Shown: in pieces, positions 47,386 through 59,400 of the stretch
Layout of the letters: every line of letters begins with the position of its first letter
How positions within the stretch are numbered: position 1 is the first letter of the stretch
DNA from: Aphrophora alni
Lineage: Eukaryota > Arthropoda > Insecta > Hemiptera > Aphrophoridae
Length of the DNA stretch: 64,000 bases
Assembly: GCA_963513935.1 (NCBI GenBank)
Contig: OY740765.1
Coordinates: 122,331,362 to 122,395,361 of the forward strand
Reading direction: 5' to 3'
Notes under the pieces: generated by a model
What the model saw: the letters and a program-made list of their open reading frames with translations, nothing else
Told to the model about the DNA's origin: nothing
Databases searched by the model: none
Made by a program: the position numbers and the translations under genes

Positions 47386-48490
47386 TCATGATTTGAAGGA
47401 TTTAAATATGTCCAAATTCTTTCTATTGGTTTGTTTCTGACAATGTACCTATAAATTATAACCATTTGGAACACATTAGATACATTACTTGTTTTCATCA
47501 GCAATTACAGCTACTAAGTTTGCTTCTTTGATCTCCTGTATAATGTTTTCTTGACAGACCTCTAACATAATTTGTAAAAGTTCATTTTGGATGGTTTTAG
47601 ATGTCCCCTTGAACACTGTAGCACTGTCTAGATGGCTCTTTAGAACTGCATCTTATTAAGCACTGAAATTATTCAACCCTTTAAAATAGACCAGGATTAC
47701 TTGACTCATTTCTCTTATCACGACCTCTTAATGCCAATTCAAATGCACCATAAATTCGAACACAATTTATAATATCAATTAATACATATTTAGTTTGTTT
47801 TACCCGTTCATTATGTTCAAGGAATACGCAATACAGGAATACGTACTATTTGATTGTTCTGCTAGATTAGTTGCCCTGAAAAAGGCTAATTGTAAAGTAT
47901 TTTCTATGTGCTTAGCTGATGCTTCATGATTTTTAATCTATTAGCAATATGATTTAGAACTTTAAATCCTGTCTTAACCCATGTGTCTTCTCCATCAAAC
48001 AATAAAATAAATAGGGGAAACAAAATAATGCCAATTTTAATTCACAGCCACACAACCAACTGCACTTTTTGTATAAATCCGAAATAAATATTCTGTTAAA
48101 AGATCTTTTTCCAGTTTGGAAAATTTGGATAAATACATAAGCAAGTCGCACTAAATAAGATGATGGTAATGATGCTGCTTCATGATTTGAAGGATTTAAA
48201 TATGTCCAAATTCTTTCTACTGGTTTGTTTCTGACAATGTACCTATAAATTATAACCATTTGAAACACATTAGATACATTACTTGTTTTCATCAGCAATT
48301 ACAGCTACAAAGTTTGCTTCTTTGATCTCCTGTATAATGTTTTCTTGACAGACCTCTTAACATAATTTGTAAAAGTTCATTTTGGATGATTTTAGATGTC
48401 CCCTTGAACACTGTAGCACTGTCTAGATGGCTCTTTAGAACTGCATCTTATTAAGCATCTTTTAATGCCAATTCAAATGCACCACACAAT
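47386..48490 (-). repeat. Tandem direct duplication inside the hAT relic
   Basis: 47386-47760 and 48184-48490 are nearly identical, as are 47935-48070 and 48655-48790. Both copies, and the copy at 20217-20245, carry the same extra A (TGATGAAAACAAG instead of TGATGAAACAAG) that shifts the frame after IADE. Confidence 0.85.
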
Positions 48491-48812
48491 CGAACACAAT
48501 TAATAATAATACTTAATGTATATCTATTTTGTTTCACCTGTTCATTATGTGCTGCAATGTTCATCCTATACGCACTATTTAATTGTTCTGCAATATTAGT
48601 TGTCCTGAAAAGGGCTAATTGTAAGGTATTTTTATGTGGTTATCTGATGCTTCATGTTTTTTAATCTATTAGCAATATGATTTAGATCTTTAAATCCTGT
48701 CTTAACCCATGTGTCTTCTCCACCAAACAATAAATAAGGGAAACAAAATAATGCCAATTTTAATTCACAGCCACACAACCAAGTGCACAATTTGTTTTTG
48801 CCAATTCTTATA

Positions 48813-48813
48813 T

Positions 48814-48886
<73 letters not shown>
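48813..48886. repeat. (TA)n microsatellite
   Basis: About 35 TA units at the boundary of the hAT relic. Confidence 0.95.
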
Positions 48887-48889
<3 letters not shown>

Positions 48890-50302
48890 ACGAAAAGGTG
48901 CTGGCTAGGGTCAGTGAACAGCAAGTCATAATGTCATGACAAGAAATAAAAAAGTTGACAGCTCATGGACAAACCCCAAAAAAAACTTCAAAAAATAAAA
49001 ACTGAAGGGTTTAAAGGCAAGGAACTCATTTAGAGATACGTTAGAAGAAGAGGTAAACGGACAAAGTTTAAATTAACCAATAGGGATGAAAGCGTCACTT
49101 TCTAAATTACAGTAAACTTTGAATCCCACCAATGAAAAATAAAGCTGTGGTGTGACTGTTGAAAATGAGGAAAATATAAATATTCGTCCGAAAGAAAGAA
49201 ACAAGGTTGTTCTGCGAAGTTTTTGGTACAAGGTTGTTCTTCAAGATATTTTGTACAAGGTTGTTCTACTAGATAATTGTTCTTGTTAAAACTTTTATAA
49301 TAAATAGTAAAATCTTCTGGTAAATTAATATTAAATTAAAGAAAGTTATCTCGAAATAGAAGTGTTTAAATTAAAAGAAATTACGTCGTGAAGTGAGTTA
49401 GTTAAAGTAAAAAAAATGTGTCGAACAGTTTAATAAAAATTAAAAGAAATATGTCAAACAGTGAATTAGTTAAAGTTAGAGAATACGTCGTAAAATGAAT
49501 ATTGTCAGTGAAAAGTTAATAGATGAAATATCAGCGTCAAGAATAAGAAGAGGGATTCTGCGAGAATTCAACGTGAGTTACCCCAAGTGATTGCCAGACC
49601 AGATTACTGCTTTGCGAGAATAAAGGAGATTATTGGACACCAAATCAACATCAAGCTTTTCCACTGGAACAACCACGCTTCGGATTGTGAAAGGACTTCA
49701 AATTCGATAAGTAGACTGTGAAAATTTGTATAAATAATTAACCACCAACAACATTATGATTCAGTACCGGTAACTAAAGTTTAAATTATAGTCACCAAAG
49801 AACCACGAACGAGAGAGATTTTATTTTATTTTAAATCAATCTTTAAATAAAACAAGCTAGCCAGGGATGTAAATTAATTAAATTGGGCACATAATTACTA
49901 AAATAAATTAAATAAAAGAAATTACAGTAAAATTAAATTCATTATAAATAATTCAGACTAATAACGATTTTGATACACTCTTTATTATTTTTTTTTTAAC
50001 TGTTAAGGAAGCATTGTATAATCTTATTAGATTGTGTTTAATTGTCATTGTGATTTATTTCAGATATTTTTTATTTGTTTAGGTTAAGAAATATTGTAGT
50101 TATTTCATTTGTTAGATTAAGGACTTATTGCAGCACTTATTGCTGTATTTAAATAAGTGCTTCCTTTGCAAATCAAAATTAAATTTAAATTAATTGTGAA
50201 AAATAATTATAATAATAAAAAATAAAGAGATTGTAACAAAAAAAGTTCATTTGTATTTAAAAAAGAAGAGTGTGTGTTTGTTATAATATATAAATAACAT
50301 AT

Positions 50303-50339
<37 letters not shown>

Positions 50340-53320
50340 GAATATATATTAGGCATAGGCTATATTATATAGCCATAGCATTATATAAACCAATATAGAA
50401 TATTTAAAATAATAAATAATGATTTCCTTAGGTTTTAAAGTGTAAGCATTCTTTTTTATTCTTACTGATTTAAAATCTTTAAAAGATTTGCAAAATTTTA
50501 GTGAAAGTTTAATGCTTCTATATTTATGTTACCTAGTATAAGACATTACTTTTCTAAACTTAACAATTTCTTAACTCAACTTGTATTGAAGATAATCTTG
50601 TACATACTACTCTTTAGATAACTGTTTCCTAGGTTATTGATGGAATAGTAAAACATTTTGAATCCTTTACAGAATGTTATTTTATATTCCATAATTTAAA
50701 AAAAAAAAAAAAATCAATGCTAGACTATATTATATCAGTTGAATGTGCATGAACGGTACAATACAAATATCTTACCTTTATCCACTGTTTTACAGTGTGG
50801 CCAACCTGTGGTAAAAACCACTAACTACATTTTCTACCATATCAGCTGTTATTCCTCCTAGCTTTTTTTATTGTTAGATATGTTATGTTTAGAAGAAGTA
50901 ATGTCTTATAACTCTGTAACATAAAGATACTTTCATCCAAATTTTGAAGATTTTTATTCTGTAAGGTAAAATAAGCTCGCTTACAGGCCGTGAGGCTGGT
51001 GATGAAACTGTCTTGGGGATGTGCAATGGCAAAGGTAAAGGTTGAGCATGCACGGCAACAACCCCCTTAGTTTGCACATGCATGGCAACAACCCCCCTCA
51101 GTTGGTTTATGTCTCCATGTGTGGTGTTTGTGTTACGGCCTTTCTGAAAACATTTCAGTGATGTGTAGCTGTTGCCTCCAGGAATGTCTAGGTCGTCATT
51201 GTTACATCACACAACCTCAGCGAGTAAGTCTGTTGAGAGAAAAGTGATCCACAGCTAGAGCAGGAAGATTATTCCTAATGTTAACGATTACATGAAAATA
51301 GAATATGACAGCTTAAGTGAAAAAGCTTTAAAAACTAAAGTAGCTGCTGCTTGCAGTGTATCTTTTATAGTGTTAGGAGAATTTTCAGTGACCATAATAA
51401 AACATTTCACTTGAACAAGTTTTGTAAAAGTCTCGTAAATTTAAGTCATACTAATCAGAACTAAGAAATATTAATAGCAAACTCGGTAATAAACATAATA
51501 TATTCCCAGTTTATTACTTAATAACTGTATCTAAAAAAATATAGTCCTGAAAATTAAAGGAGTTTATACAAAAGTTATCTGCGGAAAAATGGGGGTGTTT
51601 ATTAAACAATTGTATTTAAAAAAATAATCATCACATTGTGCTTTTACATGAAAGTGAACCTTTAGAATGTTCTCTTTCTATAAACTTAAAGCAGCATTGA
51701 TATTTTTAAACCGTTTTAAGCACTGGCACACCACTTGCAATTATTATGTTCAATGCCACGACTAAACTAAACACCTGAGCTTTCCAGAAAAGTCCTCAGG
51801 ATTACTTTAAATCTACAAGTAAATGTTTTTTTAATAATAGAATGTCAGAGGAATATTGTACATTTAACTGTATAGACTCTATAGCAAACGACTGATGTTT
51901 AGCGGGTGGCTAAACCCACACGACTGATGTTTAGTCGGTGGTAGTACATCAGTAACCACCGACTCCGGGAGAATGGTAGCTTTCTCCCCAACCTGCCACT
52001 ACTTCTCCTTCTACGCGCTTCCACAGTTTCATCACTCGCCTCATGGCCTGTACATGAATTAAATGAATAACTGGACACTCAGCTACATTGTTAAATAAAA
52101 ATCTATATAAATTACTGATTCAAAAATTATGTTTTTGACATCTATAGGTTATAATTACTATGACAAAAAACTACATAACACACCAATAGTCAAATTTATA
52201 GGATAAGTTATGATGAGAAAAAGTACTTATGCCAAATGGATAATAATGAAATTTATGTTAACCTAAAAATCTGAAATTGTAATATTCCACGTAAAATGTG
52301 CATAAACATTGTAGACAAATTATCTAGCGATTGTACAATACGTTATTTTTAAAGTGGACACTTGTCTGAAAAGTTAAAAAACTAGCTAGTTTTCCAACCG
52401 CAATAAAGATAGTATAAGATTCAAATAGATAAACTTTGACAACAACCAACGCAGAATTAAACAAAGGATAATTATCTTATAATCGGATTTGTTTTAGGTC
52501 ACTTGGTTAATTTTATATTAACATTCAAACTTGAGAATGCAACCAACAGTAGAGTATTCAAGTGGTAATGATTTTTATTTTATGCTTTTTGTCTACTTGT
52601 TTTTTTATTATAAAGTGATGATAACCAAGAGGTTTTTTGGCTTTAAAAACCAATAACATTAAGTTACACTGTCGTGCCACCTGTTTTTTGTTCTTGAATA
52701 AAATAATGCAAACAAATCAAAGGGTTTCTTTTTGAAACTTTTTACCCAATGAAATAAATAGGTTTTTTAAAAGAGTAGTCATTCGTATATTTCACTTTAT
52801 TCATTAAAATTACCAGCTTACATATTCATTTACAAACTAAACTTATAATCACTATTATACTAACTTTTTATTACATATGACACAATGTATACTAACTGTT
52901 ACATAAACACGTTAACCAAAGCTAAAATATATGGTGAGGCTGCCAAAATCATTTCCACAATAGTGTATGTACTAGTCATTTTATAATCAATCGCACACCT
53001 TTTGATATTCTATATGACAACACTATTCACTCTTAAGAATTAAACCATAGCATTTATAATCTTTAACAGGAGCATTGTTTTCAGTTGAATGTTCATAGAA
53101 TGGTATACAAATTTGTTTTAAAAACTAATAATTGGTTTTTGAAAATGTTTTTTTATTTATAGTGTAGGATTATGGAAAAATCGCCATCTGGTTTATAGCC
53201 TAATCTAGTTATATATGATCTATAATTAGGTTTAGTTCCACACATAGTATAACAAAAGTAAATAGGCCTACGATTGTTGTTCTCTCCTGCTTTAAAATTA
53301 ATAGGTCTAACTTTTTTGTT
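48890..53320. other. No recognised gene; possible upstream region of the HELLS gene
   Basis: Contains GC patches at 49550-49720 and 51120-51260, a short repeat GGTACAAGGTTGTTCT about 49200-49270, (TA)n at about 50310-50332, and the dispersed repeat at 51888-52060. The HELLS promoter and any 5' UTR exon could be here but cannot be placed. Confidence 0.35.
51888..52060 (+). repeat. Short dispersed repeat, copy 2 (partner at 24598-24730)
   Basis: Same ordered blocks as copy 1. An extra internal duplication of ACTGATGTTTAG (about 51891 and 51922) gives it a longer 5' part. Confidence 0.55.
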
Positions 53321-53324
53321 TCAG

Positions 53325-53436
53325 CGAATAATCAAAATGGCTTCAAAGAAAATATAAAAAAATCTTAAACGTAAATTGGATGTGTCTGAAGACTCTTGTT
53401 TGAATGAAGATGCTTCAAACTTGTCAGAACCTAGTG
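53325..53436 (+). CDS. HELLS: HELLS-like exon a (contains in-frame stop)
   Basis: Acceptor TTTTTTGTTTCAG ends at 53324, donor GTGAGA at 53437. The frame compatible with the next exon reads NLKRKLDVSEDSCLNEDASN-LSEPS, preceded by the TAA at 53355. Because the part after the stop stays open and joins exon b in phase 1, it was coding in the recent past. Confidence 0.55.
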
Positions 53437-56400
53437 GTGAGAAGTTTGTTTTCTTTTTAACAAAACAGATAGTTTAGTTTTAAATTAACAATTATCTTTA
53501 TTTCCCATTTTAACATTTACATCCTGTAGCGATGGTTAGTTTCTTCCAAAATAATAAATTACAATAGTATTGATGTTGGATTTTTTTAAGGATTAATTTT
53601 CAAAATTGCTATGGTTTCTTTAACAGGTATGTTTTTTCTTACTTATTGTTTCCATCTAAATGAAATTTTGAGTTCTGTTTGCAATGTAGCTAAGCAATAT
53701 TGTTTTTCAAGGTAAAAAAAAGAGAAGTTTTTGTGGTTTGATTTAAAATGGGTGCTACGATAAATAATGGCAGCAACTTTAAGGTTCATGATTTTTTAAG
53801 TTTTTTGTGTGAAGTGAGTAAAAGAAAAGGGAAAATAATGTTGCTACAATTGATAGGCAACTTGTTAAGCTTTATATGCCAGATGTGAGTGACTGTAAAG
53901 TTTGCCAATGATGTTTGTTTATAGACGAACCAATTAAGGTTCATGAAGAAAAGCGTAAGCCTGTGATGACAGATGGTTTAACAGAATAAGTAAATGCAAA
54001 AATTCATAAAAATCTGCAATTTACAGTTTAATAATTGCCTTCATTTTTCTATGTTTTATAAATCAGTATTGTATGATTGAAAAACTTCATTAAAAAAAAA
54101 CTATGTACCAGATAATAAAATGACACGAATAAAAACGTATGGCTTGAGCTCAAATATTTCTATTGTGTATTGCAAAGAAAGTGAAGGTTCTGTTTGAACA
54201 CAAGTTCATTGAAGATGAAACCTGGATTTCATACATAAATGTCAAGTCAAATTAGCAGTTATTCCAATAGCAACCATTAATCATCTTTGAAAATAAAGTA
54301 GTTAAACAAGCACCGTCTTCCTCAACAATCATGGCCACTGTTTTTAAAATAACAGTCATGTTAATGATTGATTTTATAGAACGTGGAACAACTGTTAATA
54401 CTGCGGAAACTTCAATGAGCATACAAAAGATATGGCTTGTTATCAGTGGGATTGTGTTCTTTCGATAACACTCGACCTCATGCGGCAATTCACACTGATT
54501 AAATGTTGCAAAATTTTGCCAGGAAATTTTTTGACCACCCGCTCCTCAGCCCAGATCTTCCACCAAGTGATTGCCACTTAAGATATTAAAGTATTTTAGT
54601 ACTTTGAAAATATTGATGAACTGAAGTTTGGTGTTACTAACTCGTGGTGGACTTTTATTTAGATGGAATAAAGAAGCTATTGAAATTATATTAGAAATGT
54701 GTGGAAGCAGTGGTGATTGTGTTGAAAAATAAAGAAGACATGTAGGTATTTTATATGTATGTTTTTATTACAATGATATCAATTTTATTTAGGAATAAAT
54801 TTTTTATTTCAAAACTGACTTTAATTTCTGGAATCTAGTCTTTACTACTTTTGTAATCAATATATTTTTTTGCTCATCTCTTTACTGGTTGTGGTAAGCC
54901 TGAGGAAATAAGCTAACAATAATGTTGTAAAATAATAATTATATACAGGGTGAATGGTGAATAATGTGCCCCAAAAAAATCTGGGTGAGTACGGTTCATT
55001 TGCAACAAAATTTTACCATACTAAGCCTCATTCTATCTTGTTTAATTAAAAAAAAAAAGATTTCAGTTACAAATTCAATTTTTTTACATATTTTTTTCCC
55101 ATCTAACAGGTAAAGTGATCCCATTTCTAAAAACTACATTAAAATTCCTATAAGACAAAACCAACATCATTTTTTGAAACTGAGAATCAAACATGAAAAA
55201 AAGTGAATGTGTTAAAATATTTGTTAAAATTCAAATTTGTTTTACAAACAAACGACAACATCTATAATTGTTTAAATTTCACTAAAGTACCACTGTTCAT
55301 AAGCTTTTCAAGATTATAAGTGAATCGCTAATTTACTTTTTTGTTCATAAAATGATATCATTCTGAAAGTCAAAAGTCATGATTAAAATGTGAAGGTATT
55401 TTTTAATTTTATTTCTCTAATTGACAAACAGTAGTAAATATAATATATTTTTTAATAAATTGATGATTAGCAATTGAAGTAGGTTTGTAATAATGCTCTT
55501 TAAAAGAAAATAATGTCTACATTGTCAGAATTAATCATTACCATGTGTTAGAGCTATGGTTTTGGTTTAGACCGAGGCTAGATATACTATTGTTTAGGTA
55601 TCAGAAGGGTATCGTCAATATGCGTATTCAGTAGGAGATGGCTTGGTAGGAGTTTGTCCTGAAATGATCAGCCGTCAGACAACGAATGAGGTAGAGTGCT
55701 GTCATGATCAGCCAACAGACCACTCGGAGCTTGGAACGTTCGTCCTAGAGGGTTCAGCCTTCAGACAACAAACGAGGAACTTCATGTTGCCGGGATCAGC
55801 CTTCAGACAACAAACAAGTAACTCCATGTTGCCGGGATCAGCTGACAGACCTCGGAGGTAGCGCTCGTCCTGAGAGGATCAGCCCTCAAACAACAAACAG
55901 GGTGTCCATGCTGTCAGGATCACGAGAGAGAGTGTTGTAAGTGGCTGTGAAACAATGACTTTGAAGCAAATGAAGCGTGTATTTATAGGTCGTCTGGGGT
56001 TGCGCAGACATGTCTCCCACTCTACACGGCCTTGGTCAGTCCAGTGTTTCTCTCTCTCTCTCCCCCCCCCCCATGTGCATCATTTATTTACAATTTAGAC
56101 ATTACAATTGACTTTTTTTCTTTCTTTTTTATGTAGGAAAAAACGATGTTGAATATGTTTTATAGGAAATTTAATACAATTTTGGGAAATGAGGTCACTT
56201 TACTTGTTAGGTGAAAATAAAGTGAGAAAATAGAATTTTAAGTGAAAAGTCTAAAAAAAGAGAAAAATTTATATCTTTGAAACAATAGGATGGGGTATTT
56301 TGGTAAGATTTTGTTGCAAATGAAGATGTCCAAGATTTTTTGAAACATTGTTCATAATTCTGTTATAAAATATAATATACTAATAATATCACTTTTTAAT

Positions 56401-59400
56401 CTAGATAATATAATTGAAGATTTAAAACCTATAATAACTATCAAAATGATAGATGAAGAGAACAAAATGGCTGTAGAAGCTGCAAATGAGGAAGAAAAAT
56501 ACAGAAAGGAGGTATCAGGTATGTCTTTGTATTTTTTCTCAAATACTTAGTATAGAGAAAGTTTTGTGAGGGTAAAAAGAATCTATGTTGCATTTCTCAC
56601 AGACGTTTCTGTTTGGAAGTCCCTTGAATCTAAATAGTGATTTTTGAAATGATGTCTGTACGTCATCCATTCATTGCTTTCATATCCAAACCAGTGGACC
56701 AATTTTGATATCTTATTTTGGTTGTATCTATAAGAATTTTATGGATATATGCCGAACATGGTTTTCACAATATTTCCTATAATGATTTTAGATATATATA
56801 TATTTTCAAATGTAGCTCTTAAAGATCTAAGCAAAACTAACTCCCCAAATATGTTGTTTCGGTAGTTATCTGTAAAAATCCACCACAGTCAATATAAAAA
56901 ACCGAGAACTAGAATGAACATATGCATTTTTACCATCAAACTAAGAACAAAGAAAAAGCATTTAAATCTCTGGTGATTCAAAAACATATAACGAAATACT
57001 TGTATTATGCCAAAATTAAACTACTGGTAGTACTCTCATATATGCGACTATAGCAATCTACAAATAATATTATCGGTTATGGGTTTAATAGGACTACTAT
57101 CCTATTTATTATTTGAGTGGTTATGTGTTTAATAGGAGTATTAGCCTATTATGTGAGCAGTTCTGAGTTTAATAGGACTGGTAATTATGTAGTGTACCTC
57201 TCTCCACATTTTAGTCACTCTGAAAATCAAGCAAGTTTATCTAATTACTTTGTTTGTACTGGTAACACTGTTCACTTTCTCAATCAGTAGAGAGTATAAG
57301 AAGAAGACTAAATTTTTGTAATATAGGATGTATCTGTGTTGAACCACTGATGAATGTTTTAAAAACAAATTATATAAATTTTAACTAAAGTTGTTGGGAA
57401 AGGAAAAAGGATGATGATTTATCTAAGATGAAGGTTAGGGGGTGTTTTAGATTTTGTGACCCATAGATGAGAAGTTGTTCCCATCATCTCAGTTCTGGAA
57501 GGAGTGATTTTATAATTTTTGTGTAAGCCTGTGTCTCCTAACCATAATAAATCTAAATTGATAGGCTATATGCACTTATTTTTGGTCAATATTTCAACTA
57601 TTTTAAAGGTCATGATTTCTTATGAGCTCTCTCTTTTGTTTTGGAAATAAGTGAGTGTAATTTTTTCAAAAGTTATAGTGTGTGTGTTTTTTTTAAATAA
57701 ACTATTTTTGTTTACATTTAGGAATGTTTAGAAGAAGAAGATGAAGAAAAGAAGAGGAGACGATTATTCCACTTGTTAAGTCGCAGCCAGTTTTACACAG
57801 ATTTCCTTCGTAAAAAAATTGACAGCACAATGGAGAATGAGAAGAGAAGGTAGTTGTAAAAACCTTTAGCGGTTAGCATGATTGTTGTGAAGAATTAGTA
57901 TTATTATAATCGAAATTTTTTTTGTTGTATCAGCTGTTTTTGAAAAGACATAATATCATCAGGTATAAAAATACGTTTTACATAATTTATTGTCTCTTTC
58001 AGTTTTCTAAATAAAAGAAAGAATATTGTATGAAGTTCATCTTACGAGGTTTTTTATTTATTGTTAATTACCCAGTATATGAAGTATAGGATAAGTGTAG
58101 CGAGTTAAGGTTCCTTTTCAGTTCAAAACCCACCAGGGGTGAGACACGAGTAAAATAAATTTGAGTCTTTTTAATATATGCACATCTATGAGGCCTGTTA
58201 GCGGTTAGCCGATGTCAAAAAAGTAGTGATATACATTATTATGAAGTTCAGATAACCTGGGTAACAACTGTTTTATACTGGGTAAGACCCCTTGATCTAA
58301 TAATACAATTTAATATTTCCTACAAGGTTCAAGAAGTCAACTTTTGGACATTACATTTAGCGAATTCGTTTATATTTCATTGATGGCTTGGTTAAGTACC
58401 TTGATGTTATAATTCAATTGTTTTCTTACATTGACATTTTTAGTAATTTTAAATAACACTATGTGATGAAAAGTTTGGAATATATTAAAAAAAGGATAAA
58501 GTTCTTTAATGAATATAAAAAATTTAAAAAAATTCAAATATTTGTGATATAGCGGGAATGTTAACTGTTGCATAGAACAAAGACGTAAGATGATGTAACA
58601 TGCTATAAATAGACATGTAAAGTATATTATGATCTGATTAGTTGAATAAATCAGCAACATTTAAATTCAAACAAACTTCGAAGGCATGATTTGCACCCAC
58701 GCTAACTGGAGCGCAACCTTACTAAAAACGGAACGGAATTTTTTAGATACTCTTGGACAAGATTTCAATGGAGTGACACGTACTAGATTGTTGTCCTCAA
58801 CTCAAGGCTTTATACTTTTATATTGAAAAATTAAAAAAATTAATAATTGAGTCGTTTAAAACAAAGACAATTGTTTAGTAAATTAATGAGATAATAAGTT
58901 TTAAATGGAAAAGTAATTATAAATCAAATAAAGCAAGTATATCGTATGTAAAGATTACACCAACTAATTTAACCAAACTTTATAGTTACAGGGACAAAGT
59001 GATTATAAAGTGTAAACAAATTTGGTTTTTTCCTAATTTCAACTGTAAAAATATAATGTTACAAAAATATTTTCACTCATATTATATAGATTTTTATTAT
59101 TTGACTACTTTTGCACATAAAACCGACATTTCAAACAGTTAAGAGAAAAAATTAGTAAGTTACATTAGTTTTAAAATTATAAGACAGGATCTAAAATTCA
59201 GAATTTTTCTGCATATGAAGGAAGGCCTAGTTTAGATACTTAGAAACACATTATTTCTAAATATATATTACTAAAAAAAATCGGAGAAATAAACCTAGAT
59301 GTTGATTGTCCAAAAGATTCAAAATCTGGGTCATAGTGTGTGTTGTTAAAGGTTCAAATACAGAATATTCCCTTTCGATTTCAGACGGTTAAATCGGAGA

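Larger units (their letters stand above)
45945..48810 (-). mobile_element. hAT (ZMYM1/DUF4371 type) relic with duplicated 5' part
   Basis: The 3' end carries CAGTGGCGGCTGGTG at 45945. Minus-strand reading gives, in order: a TTF-type zinc-finger piece (GGEDTWVKTGFKDLNHIANR, 48630-48790), DUF4371 (RMNIAAHNEQVKQNR, ELALRGRDKRNESS), the catalytic segment, and the hAT dimerisation end. The 5' portion occurs twice in tandem (47386-47980 and 48184-48750, offset ~725-800 bp). The upstream terminal repeat was not found; a long (TA)n array starts where homology ends. Confidence 0.8.

Noticed and set aside
55643..55861. Repeat protein with GSAFRQQT units
   Set aside because: Minisatellite with frame-breaking variation, no start context or splice signals.
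58370..58660. Hydrophobic minus-strand frame as a membrane protein
   Set aside because: AT-rich intronic DNA gives Phe/Ile/Leu-rich frames by chance.
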